Assembly: GCF_015163075.1 (NCBI RefSeq)
Contig: NZ_JADDXU010000001.1
Span: forward strand, 558,001 to 622,000
DNA: 64,000 nt
Direction of reading: 5' to 3'
Source: Streptomyces justiciae
GTDB taxonomy: Bacteria; Actinomycetota; Actinomycetes; Streptomycetales; Streptomycetaceae
Each line of letters starts with the position of its first letter. The first letter of the stretch is position 1. Of this stretch, positions 52,341 through 60,178 are shown in pieces. The notes under the pieces are model-generated. The model was not told where the DNA came from. It did not search any database and was given only the letters and a program-made list of their open reading frames with translations. The position numbers and the translations under genes are program-made.

Positions 52341-52979
52341 ATGGGAGAGCAGGACATGCCTACCGGCCCGGGCAACGGCCCGACGAACCCCGGCAAGCGC
52401 CGTCTCGGCGTCATGGGCGGGACGTTCGACCCGATCCACCACGGACACCTCGTGGCGGCCAGTGAGGTCGCCGCGCAGTTCCACCTGGACGAGGTGGTGT
52501 TCGTACCGACCGGGCAGCCGTGGCAGAAGAGCCACCGCAGTGTCTCGCCGGCCGAGGACCGCTATCTGATGACGGTCATCGCCACCGCCGAGAACCCGCA
52601 GTTCTCGGTGAGCCGCATCGACATCGACCGCGGCGGACCCACGTACACCGTGGACACCCTGCGCGACCTGCGGGTGCTCAACCCCGACACGGACCTCTTC
52701 TTCATCACCGGGGCCGACGCCCTCGCCCAGCTCCTCACCTGGCGGGACACCGAGGAACTGTTCTCCCTCGCGCACTTCATCGGCGTGACCCGGCCGGGCC
52801 ACCACCTGACGGACGCCGGGCTCCCCGAGGGCGGTGTCTCTCTCGTGGAGGTTCCCGCGCTCGCCATCTCCTCCACAGACTGCCGTGCGAGAGTCGCCAA
52901 GGGCGACCCGATCTGGTACATGGTGCCGGACGGAGTCGTGCGCTACATCGACAAGCGCGAGCTGTACCGCGGCGAGTGA
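52341..52979 (+). CDS. nadD: Nicotinate-nucleotide adenylyltransferase
   Basis: NAD biosynthesis enzyme (nicotinate mononucleotide + ATP to deamido-NAD), 212 residues. It has [15 protein letters not shown] (HxGH nucleotide-binding, near residue 24) and the C-terminal [10 protein letters not shown] (SxTxxR). A ~20-residue polar N-terminal extension precedes the Rossmann strand. The ATG at 52341 lies 8 nt after a TAGGGT element, so the leader is very short or absent; an in-frame ATG at 52356 has a GGAGAGCAGGA upstream and could be the true start. It is followed by the LCP gene (16 nt) and rsfS, the conserved order in this group. Confidence 0.94.
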   Translation: MGEQDMPTGPGNGPTNPGKRRLGVMGGTFDPIHHGHLVAASEVAAQFHLDEVVFVPTGQPWQKSHRSVSPAEDRYLMTVIATAENPQFSVSRIDIDRGGPTYTVDTLRDLRVLNPDTDLFFITGADALAQLLTWRDTEELFSLAHFIGVTRPGHHLTDAGLPEGGVSLVEVPALAISSTDCRARVAKGDPIWYMVPDGVVRYIDKRELYRGE

Positions 52980-52995
52980 GCCGAGAGGGGCACCG

Positions 52996-54729
52996 GTGAA
53001 CGACCGATACGACGCGGGCCACGGCGGCGACCGCGACCAGTACCAGCTCGTCGGCTACGACGAGTACGGCCGGCCCGTCTACCGGCAGGTGCCCCAGCAG
53101 CAACAGCACCAGCAGCCGTACGACCCGTACGCGCAGCAGTCGCAACAGGGTTACGGCTACGACCCGTACGCCGCCGGAGCACAGCAGCAGACGGGGCAGT
53201 ACCCCGCGCAGTCGTACGACACCGGCACCCAGCGGCCCGTACCGCCCTACGACCCGTACGACACCGGTCAGCACAACCCCGTGCCGCCCTACGACCCCTA
53301 CGGGGGCGCGCAGGGCGGGGCGCCGGCAGCCCCGTACGACCCCTACGGGCGGGCCGCGACCAGCGCGCAGCAGCCGCGGGTCGCCGAGCAGACCGCCTAC
53401 ATCCCGCAGCAGGCCGGCCCGGCCGAGGAGCGCTCCGACGAGGCTGAACGGGACTACCACACCGGGCAGTTCGCCTTCGTCGAGGAACCCGACGGTGACT
53501 CCGAGGACGTCATCGACTGGCTGAACTTCACCGAGAACCGCACCGAGCGCCGCGAGGAGGCCAAGCGCCGCGCCCGCAGCCGGCTCGTCGCCCTGGTCGT
53601 CGTCCTGGCGCTCACCGCGGTCGGCGGCGTCGGCTACCTCTGGTACGCCGGGAAGCTGCCCGGACTGTCCTCGTCGTCCGACTCCGGGACCGGCACCGGC
53701 ACGTCCGCCGCCGCCCAGAACCGTGACGTGATCGTCGTCCATCTGCACAACACCAAGAGCGGCGGCACCTCCACGGCGCTGCTCGTCGACAACACCACCA
53801 CCAAGCAGGGCACCACCGTCCTGCTGCCCAACTCCCTCGCCCTGACCGACGACGACGGCACCACGACCACCCTCGCCAAGTCCGTCGAGGACGACGGCTC
53901 CTCCGGCACCCGCGACGCGATCGACACCGTCCTCGGCACCCAGATCCAGGGCACCTGGCGCCTGGACACCCCCTACCTGCAGAACCTCGTCGACCTCGTC
54001 GGCAACATCGACGTCGACACCAACACCGACGTGCCCGACCCGGCCGCCAAGAAGAAGGGCACCGCGCCCCTGGTGAACAAGGGCGAGGACCAGACCCTCA
54101 GCGGCAAGACGGCCGTCGCCTACGCCACCTACCGCGCCTCCGGCGAGGCCCAGAACGCCCAGCTGGAGCGGTTCGGGCAGGTCATGCAGGCCGTGCTGCG
54201 CAAGCTGTCCTCCGACGCGGGGGCCGCCACGACCACCGTGCAGACGCTGGCGCAGATCCTCGACCCGTCGCTCACCGACAAGGACCTCGGCACCTTCCTC
54301 GCCAAGCTCGCCGACCTCGCCAAGGGCGGCGACTACAAGACGGCGCTGCTGCCCGTCCAGGCCGACGGCACGCTCAGCGCCCAGGCCAGCGACAGCGTGG
54401 TCAAGGACGTCCTCGGCGGCACCGCCAAGAGCCCCGACAAGGACGCCGCCGTCCGCGTCTCGGTCCAGAACGCCAGCGGTGTGAAGGACAACACGGAGAA
54501 GGCCCGCGTGGTCCTCCTCAACGGCGGCTTCACCTTCCTGGAGGGCGGCACCGCCTCCGGCACCCAGGCCGCCTCCAAGGTCGTCTACGCCGACGCCGCC
54601 GACAAGGAGAACGCCACCGAGGTCGCCAAGACCCTGGGCCTGCCCACCAGCGCCGTCAGCAAGGGCAAGACCACCTCGAACGCGAACGTCTCCGTGGTCC
54701 TCGGCCAGAACTACGACCCGTCCTCGTAG
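52996..54729 (+). CDS. LCP/LytR-type protein with LytR C-terminal domain (wall-polymer ligase family)
   Basis: A 577-residue protein. The cytoplasmic N-terminal ~170 residues are Tyr/Gln/Pro-rich repeats (YDPYxxxQQ, PPYDPYxxG); one membrane helix is at about 200-220; then an LCP-type domain (about 240-420) and a LytR_C domain (about 475-575, VRVSVQNASGV...). LCP proteins attach teichoic acids or other glycopolymers to peptidoglycan. I recall that the S. coelicolor protein at this position (SCO2578, PdtA) is reported to attach polydiglycosylphosphate. The canonical first LCP signature with catalytic Asp/Arg (GSDxR, RxDT) is not evident here, whereas the later Arg-containing helix (RFGQVMQAVLRKL) is. 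GTG at 52996 has GAGAGGGG upstream. Confidence 0.85.
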   Translation: MNDRYDAGHGGDRDQYQLVGYDEYGRPVYRQVPQQQQHQQPYDPYAQQSQQGYGYDPYAAGAQQQTGQYPAQSYDTGTQRPVPPYDPYDTGQHNPVPPYDPYGGAQGGAPAAPYDPYGRAATSAQQPRVAEQTAYIPQQAGPAEERSDEAERDYHTGQFAFVEEPDGDSEDVIDWLNFTENRTERREEAKRRARSRLVALVVVLALTAVGGVGYLWYAGKLPGLSSSSDSGTGTGTSAAAQNRDVIVVHLHNTKSGGTSTALLVDNTTTKQGTTVLLPNSLALTDDDGTTTTLAKSVEDDGSSGTRDAIDTVLGTQIQGTWRLDTPYLQNLVDLVGNIDVDTNTDVPDPAAKKKGTAPLVNKGEDQTLSGKTAVAYATYRASGEAQNAQLERFGQVMQAVLRKLSSDAGAATTTVQTLAQILDPSLTDKDLGTFLAKLADLAKGGDYKTALLPVQADGTLSAQASDSVVKDVLGGTAKSPDKDAAVRVSVQNASGVKDNTEKARVVLLNGGFTFLEGGTASGTQAASKVVYADAADKENATEVAKTLGLPTSAVSKGKTTSNANVSVVLGQNYDPSS

Positions 54730-54859
54730 CGGCACCCGGAAGGCCGGGTCGCGGACGCCCGTGACCCGGCCCCACCTGGTGGTCCCTTAATCACATGGGG
54801 TGCGCTCGGCGGTCCGTGAGACCCTTGAGGTCAAGTGACCGCCGACCGAAAGCCGTGTA

Positions 54860-55306
54860 GTGACCGCCACTGACCGCTCCATCGAGCTCATCCACACCGC
54901 CGCCCAGGCGGCCGCCGACAAGCTCGCGCACGACATCATCGCCTACGACGTCAGCGACGTGCTGTCGATCACGGACGCCTTCCTGCTGGCCTCCGCGCCC
55001 AACGACCGCCAGGTCAAGTCGATCGTCGACGAGATCGAGGAGCGCCTGCAGAAGGAGCTCGGCGCCAAGCCGGTCCGCCGCGAGGGCGACCGCGAGGCCC
55101 GCTGGGTCCTGCTCGACTACGTCGACATCGTCGTCCACGTCCAGCACAGCGAGGAGCGGGTCTTCTACGCCCTGGAGCGGCTGTGGAAGGACTGCCCCGA
55201 GCTGGACCTGCCCGAGGACGCCAAGGTCACCCGCGGCAAGGCCGAGGAGCACGCCAAGCTGCAGGCCGCCGAGGAGTCCGCCGACCTCGGTGGTGACTGG
55301 CGATGA
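54860..55306 (+). CDS. rsfS: Ribosome silencing factor RsfS (Iojap/YbeB)
   Basis: Ribosome silencing factor, 148 residues, which binds L14 and blocks subunit joining in starvation. The family's DVSDVLSITDAFLLASAPNDRQ region (residues ~30-52) and GDREARWVLLDYVDIVVHVQ are clear. A ~30-residue acidic C-terminal extension follows the core. GTG at 54860; its RBS is poor. The stop overlaps the ATG of the phosphatase gene (ATGA), so they are translationally coupled. The nadD-LCP-rsfS order is conserved in Streptomyces. Confidence 0.95.
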   Translation: MTATDRSIELIHTAAQAAADKLAHDIIAYDVSDVLSITDAFLLASAPNDRQVKSIVDEIEERLQKELGAKPVRREGDREARWVLLDYVDIVVHVQHSEERVFYALERLWKDCPELDLPEDAKVTRGKAEEHAKLQAAEESADLGGDWR

Positions 55307-55977
55307 GCGCCACCGGTGAGGTGACGGACGCGAAGCGGGGCGGCCGCGGCCGCCGCGTCATCCTGTGGCGGCACGGCCAGACCTCCTGGAACGTGGAACG
55401 CCGCTTCCAGGGCACCACGGACGTCGCCCTCACCGAGGCCGGCATCGCCCAGGCCCGCCGCGCCGCCCGGTTGCTCGCCTCCCTGAAGCCCGACGCCATC
55501 GTGGCCTCGGACCTTCAACGGGCCGCGCACACGGCCGCCGAGCTCGCCGTGCTCACCGGTCTCGACGTCAGCCACGACGAGGGCCTGCGCGAGACGTACG
55601 CGGGCGCCTGGCAGGGCCTGACGCACGAGGAGATCATCGCCTCCTACGGCGAGGAGTACGCCGCGTGGAAGCGCGGTGAGCCGGTCCGCCGCGGCGGCGG
55701 CGAGCTGGAGACCGAGGTGGCCGACCGCGCCGCCCCGGTGGTGCTCCGGCACGCCGACAAGCTCCCCGACGAGGGCACCCTCGTCGTCGTCAGCCACGGC
55801 GGCACCATCCGTACCACCATCGGCCGTCTCCTCGGCCTGGAGGCCCGGAGCTGGGAGAGCCTCGGCGGCCTCTCCAACTGCTGCTGGTCCGTCCTCGGTG
55901 AGGGCGCCCGCGGCTGGCGGCTGCTCGAGCACAACGCCGGCACCCTGCCGGAACCCGTGCTCGGGGACGACGACTGA
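55303..55977 (+). CDS. Histidine phosphatase family protein (phosphoglycerate mutase-like)
   Basis: A 224-residue member of the histidine phosphatase superfamily. The phosphorylated His is in WRHGQTSWN (about residue 24), with RFQG downstream and the second His in VVSHGGTIR (about residue 165). Length and context (after rsfS) match small-molecule phosphatases of the CobC/GpmB type rather than glycolytic mutase. Substrate unknown. Start ATG overlaps the rsfS stop by 4 nt. A tRNA-Ala gene follows 75 nt later. Confidence 0.91.
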   Translation: MSATGEVTDAKRGGRGRRVILWRHGQTSWNVERRFQGTTDVALTEAGIAQARRAARLLASLKPDAIVASDLQRAAHTAAELAVLTGLDVSHDEGLRETYAGAWQGLTHEEIIASYGEEYAAWKRGEPVRRGGGELETEVADRAAPVVLRHADKLPDEGTLVVVSHGGTIRTTIGRLLGLEARSWESLGGLSNCCWSVLGEGARGWRLLEHNAGTLPEPVLGDDD

Positions 55978-55983
55978 GCGGAT

Positions 55984-56013
55984 TTCACTTTCTGGCAGGT
56001 CGCAGGCTAAAGT
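55984..56013 (+). promoter_or_regulatory. Candidate promoter of first tRNA-Ala
   Basis: TTCACT (55984-55989) and TAAAGT (56008-56013) with an 18-bp spacer, 39 nt before the tRNA. Confidence 0.4.
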
Positions 56014-56052
56014 TCTTCTTGTTCGCCCCGCCGAGCGGGAAGAACAAAGCTC

Positions 56053-56125
56053 GGGGCTATAGCTCAGTTGGTAGAGCGCCTGCATGGCATGCAGGAGGTC
56101 AGGAGTTCAATTCTCCTTAGCTCCA
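56053..56125 (+). tRNA. tRNA-Ala (anticodon GGC)
   Basis: A 73-nt cloverleaf: acceptor GGGGCTA pairs with TAGCTCC (one G-T), D arm GCTC/GAGC, anticodon stem CCTGC/GCAGG with loop ATGGCAT (anticodon GGC at 56086-56088), T arm with GGAGTTCAATTCTCC. The discriminator is A; CCA is not encoded. Identical in sequence to the second copy at 58382. Confidence 0.97.
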
Positions 56126-56131
56126 CAGCGA

Positions 56132-56174
56132 GATCCCGCCGGACCGATCAGGTCCGGCGGGATCTTCGGTTTTC
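56132..56174 (+). terminator. Terminator of first tRNA-Ala
   Basis: Perfect 14-bp stem GATCCCGCCGGACC / GGTCCGGCGGGATC with a 5-nt loop, then TTCGGTTTTC. It reaches the stop codon of the convergent P450 gene. Confidence 0.85.
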
Positions 56175-57546
56175 AGGAGAAGGCCATGGCCAGTCTGTCC
56201 GGCTTGACGGTAATGGCCGTCTCGGCGCGGGGCGGGCGGGAGACGAGGCGCAGGCGGGGCCAGGTCTCCAGGAGGGTCGCGAGGATGATCTGCATTTCGA
56301 CCCAGGCGAAGTTCTCTCCGATGCACTTACGGCGGCCGTCCCCGAAGGCGAAGAACGAATCACGGGTCGAGGGCAGACGGCCGTCGGCCCAGCGGTCGGG
56401 GTCGAAGGCGGCGGGGTCGGGGAAGTGGGCGGGGTCGTTCTGGTGGAGGTACGGGCTCCACACGACGTCGGCGCCCCGGGGGATGCGGTGTCCGCCGAGC
56501 TCGATGTCCCGGGTGGCGGTCCGGGTCACCATCCAGGCCGGCCCATATTTCCGGACACCCTCCTGGAGGACCTGCCGGGCGTAGGGAAGCCGGTCGAGGT
56601 CCTCCTCGCGCAAGGGCCGGCCGGCGCAGACCGCGGCCAGTTCGGCACGCAGCCGCTCCTCGATCTCGGGGTGCCGGGTGAGCTCGTACAGGGTCCAGGC
56701 GAGGGCGGTGGCGGTCGTCTCGATCGCCGCGTTCATCAGGGTGATGGCCTCGTCCTGGAGCTGCTCGCGGGTGAACTGGTCCTCGGCCGCCTTCAGGGTC
56801 TCGAACAGCCCGGCCTGTTCGTCGCCGGCGGCCGCCTGGTGGGGGCATCCGGCCGCTGCCGCCGGGTCGGGTGCGGAGGGTGTGTGGTCGATGGCCTGGT
56901 CCATGAGGACGCGCAGCCGGGCGATCCCGCGGGCCTGGGCGCGGTTCGCGGGCAGCGGGAGCCGGGTCACCCACGGCGGCAGGACGGTCTGCCGGATCGC
57001 CCCCTTCATGAGCGCGGGCATGAGAGTGGTGAACTCCCGCTGCAGGTGCGCGGGGAGGTCAGCGCCGAAGAGCGCGACGAGGAAGGCGGCGAGTGTGACG
57101 TCGTTCATGTCGGCGAACACGTCGCGGAGTTGACCCTTCTGCCACGCTCCGACCATGGACCTGGACTGCTCGATCATGGCCGTGCGGCGGGTGGCGATGT
57201 GGGCCTTGTTGAACATGGGCTGCATCAGCCGGCGGTTGCGCAGATGGGTGTCGCCGTCTCCGATCGTGGCGAGGCCGTCGCCGAACACGCCCCGCAGGAC
57301 GTCGAAGATCTTTCCCCCCTTGGCGAAGTGCGCTGCCTCGGTGACCAGTACGGTGCGGGTGAGCACGGGATCGGTGACGACGTAGGCGGGGGTCGGCCCC
57401 AGACGTATTCGGACGACGCTGCCGTGGTCGCGCAGTGATGAGATGAACGGCAGCGGGCTTCGCACCAGATGATGGGCGTGTCCGATCAACGGCAGCCCGC
57501 CAGGGGCGGTCGGGACGGGGGCGGGTACGGCGGGGGAGGCGGTCAC
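56173..57546 (-). CDS. Cytochrome P450
   Basis: P450 monooxygenase of 457 residues, longer than typical ~400-residue Streptomyces P450s and resembling the terpene-oxidising CYP group. The heme motif FFAFGDGRRKCIGENFA has its Cys ligand near residue 400. ExxR is EGVR in the K helix. The I helix reads MNAAIETTAT; the acid-alcohol pair ET is kept but the usual Gly is Ala. A Pro-rich segment GGLPLIGH follows a ~20-residue N-terminus. Start: GTG at 57546, since it gives the natural N-terminus; in-frame sequence upstream looks like a different, Arg-rich frame. No ferredoxin or terpene cyclase is adjacent, so the substrate is unknown. It is bracketed by two identical tRNA-Ala genes. An 18-bp palindrome is 74 nt upstream. 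Confidence 0.93.
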   Translation of the reverse strand: MTASPAVPAPVPTAPGGLPLIGHAHHLVRSPLPFISSLRDHGSVVRIRLGPTPAYVVTDPVLTRTVLVTEAAHFAKGGKIFDVLRGVFGDGLATIGDGDTHLRNRRLMQPMFNKAHIATRRTAMIEQSRSMVGAWQKGQLRDVFADMNDVTLAAFLVALFGADLPAHLQREFTTLMPALMKGAIRQTVLPPWVTRLPLPANRAQARGIARLRVLMDQAIDHTPSAPDPAAAAGCPHQAAAGDEQAGLFETLKAAEDQFTREQLQDEAITLMNAAIETTATALAWTLYELTRHPEIEERLRAELAAVCAGRPLREEDLDRLPYARQVLQEGVRKYGPAWMVTRTATRDIELGGHRIPRGADVVWSPYLHQNDPAHFPDPAAFDPDRWADGRLPSTRDSFFAFGDGRRKCIGENFAWVEMQIILATLLETWPRLRLVSRPPRAETAITVKPDRLAMAFS

Positions 57547-57856
57547 GGCCTTGGCACTCCTCGTGTCAGGGTTGATTGCGGCCGTAGTTTCTGCCCCGCT
57601 TCGCCCGGTGGAATGCCGACGTGAAGTGATCTTCACGGCACGTCCACGGCACGGTTCTTCAATCGGCTTGAGTCACTTGGGGTCCCGCAGGCGTATACCT
57701 CTGCGGAGGCGCTTCGGGTGTGCGTTCGCGCTGGCCGGGACCGCCGCGGTGGGCGTCGTGTCCGGACTGGTACTGAGGCGTCGCTGACCGTATTGGTCCG
57801 GCCGTGGCAGAATCAAACGGCCGGAAGGGGGCGCGGCCCGACGGGAGGGAGTAGCG
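57547..57856. promoter_or_regulatory. 310-bp divergent intergenic region with palindrome CGTGAAG-TGAT-CTTCACG
   Basis: This gap between the P450 gene and the first zinc-ribbon gene contains a perfect 7-bp-arm palindrome at 57620-57637, in a good position to control the P450 gene. The rest is GC-rich. A weak open frame (57677-57787, Arg-rich, 36 codons from a TTG) looks non-coding or at best a tiny membrane peptide. TTGGTC about 60 nt before the zinc-ribbon gene may be part of a promoter. Confidence 0.45.
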
Positions 57857-58030
57857 ATGCCTGCGAGCATCCTCGAGGAGGTCGACGGCCTTCTCGGAGC
57901 AGTGTTGACACGGGACACCGTCACCCGCCTCATCTGCCCTTCCTGCGGTTCCCTCCACGTCGCCCAGGTTCTCGGTGACAACGGCGGAATCTCCTACGTG
58001 TGCACGGCCTGCGGCCACAGCTGGAGCTGA
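57857..58030 (+). CDS. Small zinc-ribbon protein (57 aa)
   Basis: A 57-residue protein. The N-terminal half is helical (EEVDGLLGAVLTRDTV); the C-terminal half is a zinc ribbon with ICPSCG and VCTACGHSW (two CxxC). ATG at 57857 has GGGAGGGAG upstream. The next zinc-finger gene begins 3 nt after its stop, so the two are co-transcribed and possibly interact. Likely nucleic-acid or protein binding, but no family name can be given. Confidence 0.7.
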   Translation: MPASILEEVDGLLGAVLTRDTVTRLICPSCGSLHVAQVLGDNGGISYVCTACGHSWS

Positions 58031-58033
58031 TCG

Positions 58034-58267
58034 ATGGGTGCACACAGGCGAAAGTGCGACTGGTGCGGCAGCGGGACGCCGATCGTGCGGGACATGGAGC
58101 CGCTCAATCCCGACTACCAGTACTGGTGCGAGGAATGCGCGCGGGCGCTGATCATAAAAGGCGACCCGATCGAGACGTACCGCGAACTCGAGGGCGAGCC
58201 GATCTACGGCCGGCTGCTCGAAGAGCACTGCACGCTCAAGAGGTTCTACTCGTTCGTCACCGCGTGA
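58034..58267 (+). CDS. Small CxxC/CxxC zinc-binding protein (77 aa)
   Basis: A 77-residue acidic protein with paired CDWC (about residues 8-11) and CEEC (about 32-35), a likely zinc knuckle, and a C-terminal Leu/Tyr-rich helix (IYGRLLEEHCTLKRFYSF). It begins 3 nt after the previous zinc-ribbon gene, so translation is coupled. Function unknown. It precedes the second tRNA-Ala. Confidence 0.72.
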   Translation: MGAHRRKCDWCGSGTPIVRDMEPLNPDYQYWCEECARALIIKGDPIETYRELEGEPIYGRLLEEHCTLKRFYSFVTA

Positions 58268-58309
58268 GGCCCGTCGTCGGCGGGCCTCAGGGTGCCTCGG
58301 GGAAACGAT

Positions 58310-58338
58310 TTGGTGTTCCACCCGGGGGACCGTGTAAT
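58310..58338 (+). promoter_or_regulatory. Candidate promoter of second tRNA-Ala
   Basis: TTGGTG (58310-58315) and TGTAAT (58333-58338), 17-bp spacing, 43 nt before the tRNA. Confidence 0.45.
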
Positions 58339-58381
58339 GTTGGCGTCGCCGCCGGGGGAAACCGCGGAGGACACCAAGCAA

Positions 58382-58454
58382 GGGGCTATAGCTCAGTTGG
58401 TAGAGCGCCTGCATGGCATGCAGGAGGTCAGGAGTTCAATTCTCCTTAGCTCCA
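58382..58454 (+). tRNA. tRNA-Ala (anticodon GGC), second copy
   Basis: All 73 nt are identical to the copy at 56053-56125, including the anticodon loop ATGGCAT. CCA not encoded. Upstream sequences differ between copies, but the downstream terminators share the CCCGCCGG core. Confidence 0.97.
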
Positions 58455-58462
58455 CAGAAAGG

Positions 58463-58497
58463 TCCCGCCGGGTCGAAAGATCCGGCGGGATTCTTGC
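58463..58497 (+). terminator. Terminator of second tRNA-Ala
   Basis: A 12-bp stem (58463-58474 with 58479-58490, one G-T) and GAAA loop followed by TTCTTGCGTTT. Same core as the first copy's terminator, with a different loop. Confidence 0.82.
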
Positions 58498-58564
58498 GTT
58501 TCCAGGGGCAGTTGACGCTACGAGGGGCCCGTCCGCGTTCGGACGGGCCCCTACTGTTGTCGGC

Positions 58565-60178
58565 TCAGCGACCCAGCGCCCGGCGGCCGCGGCCCTGGGA
58601 GAGGACCGGGAGGTTGCGGGACTGGCCGTTGTCGCGGGGCGCCGACTCCTCCAGGCGCAGGGCGAGGGCGGGGCAGCGGCGCACCGCGCGCAGGGCCTTC
58701 GCCTCGGCGTAGCGGGGGACCTGGGCCTGGGCGACCGTGGGGAAGCCGTCGGCGCCGAGTTCGAAGACCTCCGGGAGGATGTCGGCGCACAGGCCGTGGC
58801 CGCGGCACAGCGTCCAGTCGACGTAGATCTTCTGGCGGCTGGGGCCGCTCTCCTCGGCCTCGGCGCCGCCGGGGATGCCCGTAGGTGTCTTGCCGCCCTC
58901 GAAGAGCGGCAGAACGCCCTCCACGGGCCGTCCGCAGCCGTTTCCGAGGACGTGGGCGGCGAGGTCGTCGGTGAACGCCTTGATGGTCGACTCCAGGAAC
59001 ATCGCGGAGCCGTCCGGGTGCGAGCACGCGCCGCGCCGCTTCACGTTCTTGGCGACCTGCTTGAGCGCCTCCAGGGCGGCCGGACCGCCGCCGTTGAGGA
59101 TGTCCTCCATGCCGCGCGCGGCGGCCGGCAGCCCGAGGTAGCAGGGGCCGCACTGGCCCGCGCTCTCCTCGGCCAGCCACTTCGCCACCATCAGCGACTC
59201 GCCCAGCGGGCAGGTGTCCTGGCTGATCGGCAGGATCGCGCCCGCGCCGAGCGAACCGCCCACCGCGTCCAGGGAGTTGCGGGAGACGATCGCCTCGTTG
59301 ACCGTCGCCGCGTCGATCCACTTGCCGTGGTAGCCGCCGGTCAGCACACCCTGGGGGACCGGCGGGGCGCCCGCGAGCTGGAGGACGTAGCGCAGCGGCA
59401 CGCCCGTGGGGACCTCGATGACCATGGGGCGGGCGACCGCGCCGGAGACCGTGAGCATGACGGTGCCCGGCTCGTCGTACAGGCCGGTGTTGCCGTAGCG
59501 CTCGGGGCCGATGCGGGCGGCGATCGCCAGTTGCGCGAAGGTCTCGGCGTTCGACAGCAGGGTCGGGGCGCCGCCGACGCCGTTCTGGGAGGCGCTGACC
59601 TTGCGGCCGGGCGGGATCGCCGGGCCGCCGTCGATCGAGCGGATCAGCGAGGCCGCCGCTCCGGTGACCATACGGACGGGATTGCGCTGCACACGCGCGC
59701 GGAGAGCGGATCTACGGCCGTTGCTCAGACCGCGTTCGGCGAGTGCGGCCTCCATGGAGCGCTGGGTGGACTCCCGGGTGACCCCCACCACGAGCGTGCG
59801 GGCACCGAGGGCCTCGGCGGCCAGCAGGGCGCCGTCCAGGATGAGGTGCGGGGCACGGTTGATGAGCACCGTGTCCTTGCGGCAGGCCGGTTCGTCCTCG
59901 CTGCCGTTGACGACGACGACCGGTCGTACACCGCGCTTGATGGCCGCCTCGGCGACCGAGCGCAGCTTCTTGTGGAAGGGGAAGCCCGCGCCGCCGCGGC
60001 CCTTCAGGTTGATGTTCTCGGCGAGCTTCGCGAGTTGCTCGCCGCCCATGGGTTCGAGCGGCCCGTGCACCTTCAGGTGCATGGGCAGATCGAGTCTTTC
60101 GACAAGGTCGAAGCCCGACGTGAGCTGGGGAAGACCGACCACGCGGACTTCTGGGACGTCGGGCAGGGCCTCGTTCAC
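58565..60178 (-). CDS. NuoF-like flavoprotein fused to a C-terminal ferredoxin
   Basis: A 537-residue electron-transfer protein. Residues ~40-200 match the NuoF FMN/NADH domain (GRGGAGFPFHKKL; SEDEPACRKDT), then an SLBB-like region (about 240-330) and the NuoF iron-sulfur helical bundle, where the usual ESCGxCxPC becomes ESAGQCGPC (first Cys replaced by Ala, other Cys kept). Residues ~455-515 are a small ferredoxin (CRGHGLCADILPEVF ... RRCPALAL), the type that carries one [3Fe-4S]/[4Fe-4S] cluster. GTG at 60178 overlaps the stop of the cytochrome gene (GTGA). This and its membrane partner likely move electrons from NAD(P)H to a membrane heme; it is not part of a nuo operon. Confidence 0.86.
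   Translation of the reverse strand: MNEALPDVPEVRVVGLPQLTSGFDLVERLDLPMHLKVHGPLEPMGGEQLAKLAENINLKGRGGAGFPFHKKLRSVAEAAIKRGVRPVVVVNGSEDEPACRKDTVLINRAPHLILDGALLAAEALGARTLVVGVTRESTQRSMEAALAERGLSNGRRSALRARVQRNPVRMVTGAAASLIRSIDGGPAIPPGRKVSASQNGVGGAPTLLSNAETFAQLAIAARIGPERYGNTGLYDEPGTVMLTVSGAVARPMVIEVPTGVPLRYVLQLAGAPPVPQGVLTGGYHGKWIDAATVNEAIVSRNSLDAVGGSLGAGAILPISQDTCPLGESLMVAKWLAEESAGQCGPCYLGLPAAARGMEDILNGGGPAALEALKQVAKNVKRRGACSHPDGSAMFLESTIKAFTDDLAAHVLGNGCGRPVEGVLPLFEGGKTPTGIPGGAEAEESGPSRQKIYVDWTLCRGHGLCADILPEVFELGADGFPTVAQAQVPRYAEAKALRAVRRCPALALRLEESAPRDNGQSRNLPVLSQGRGRRALGR

Noticed and set aside
57677..57787. 36-codon Arg-rich open frame between P450 and zinc-ribbon genes
   Set aside because: Only a TTG start without ribosome site and an Arg-rich N-terminus; a small membrane peptide is possible but unsupported.
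56053..58454. Integrative element flanked by tRNA-Ala genes
   Set aside because: No integrase, excisionase or replication gene, and no att-like repeat beyond the complete tRNA copies; duplication of the tRNA unit explains the data better.
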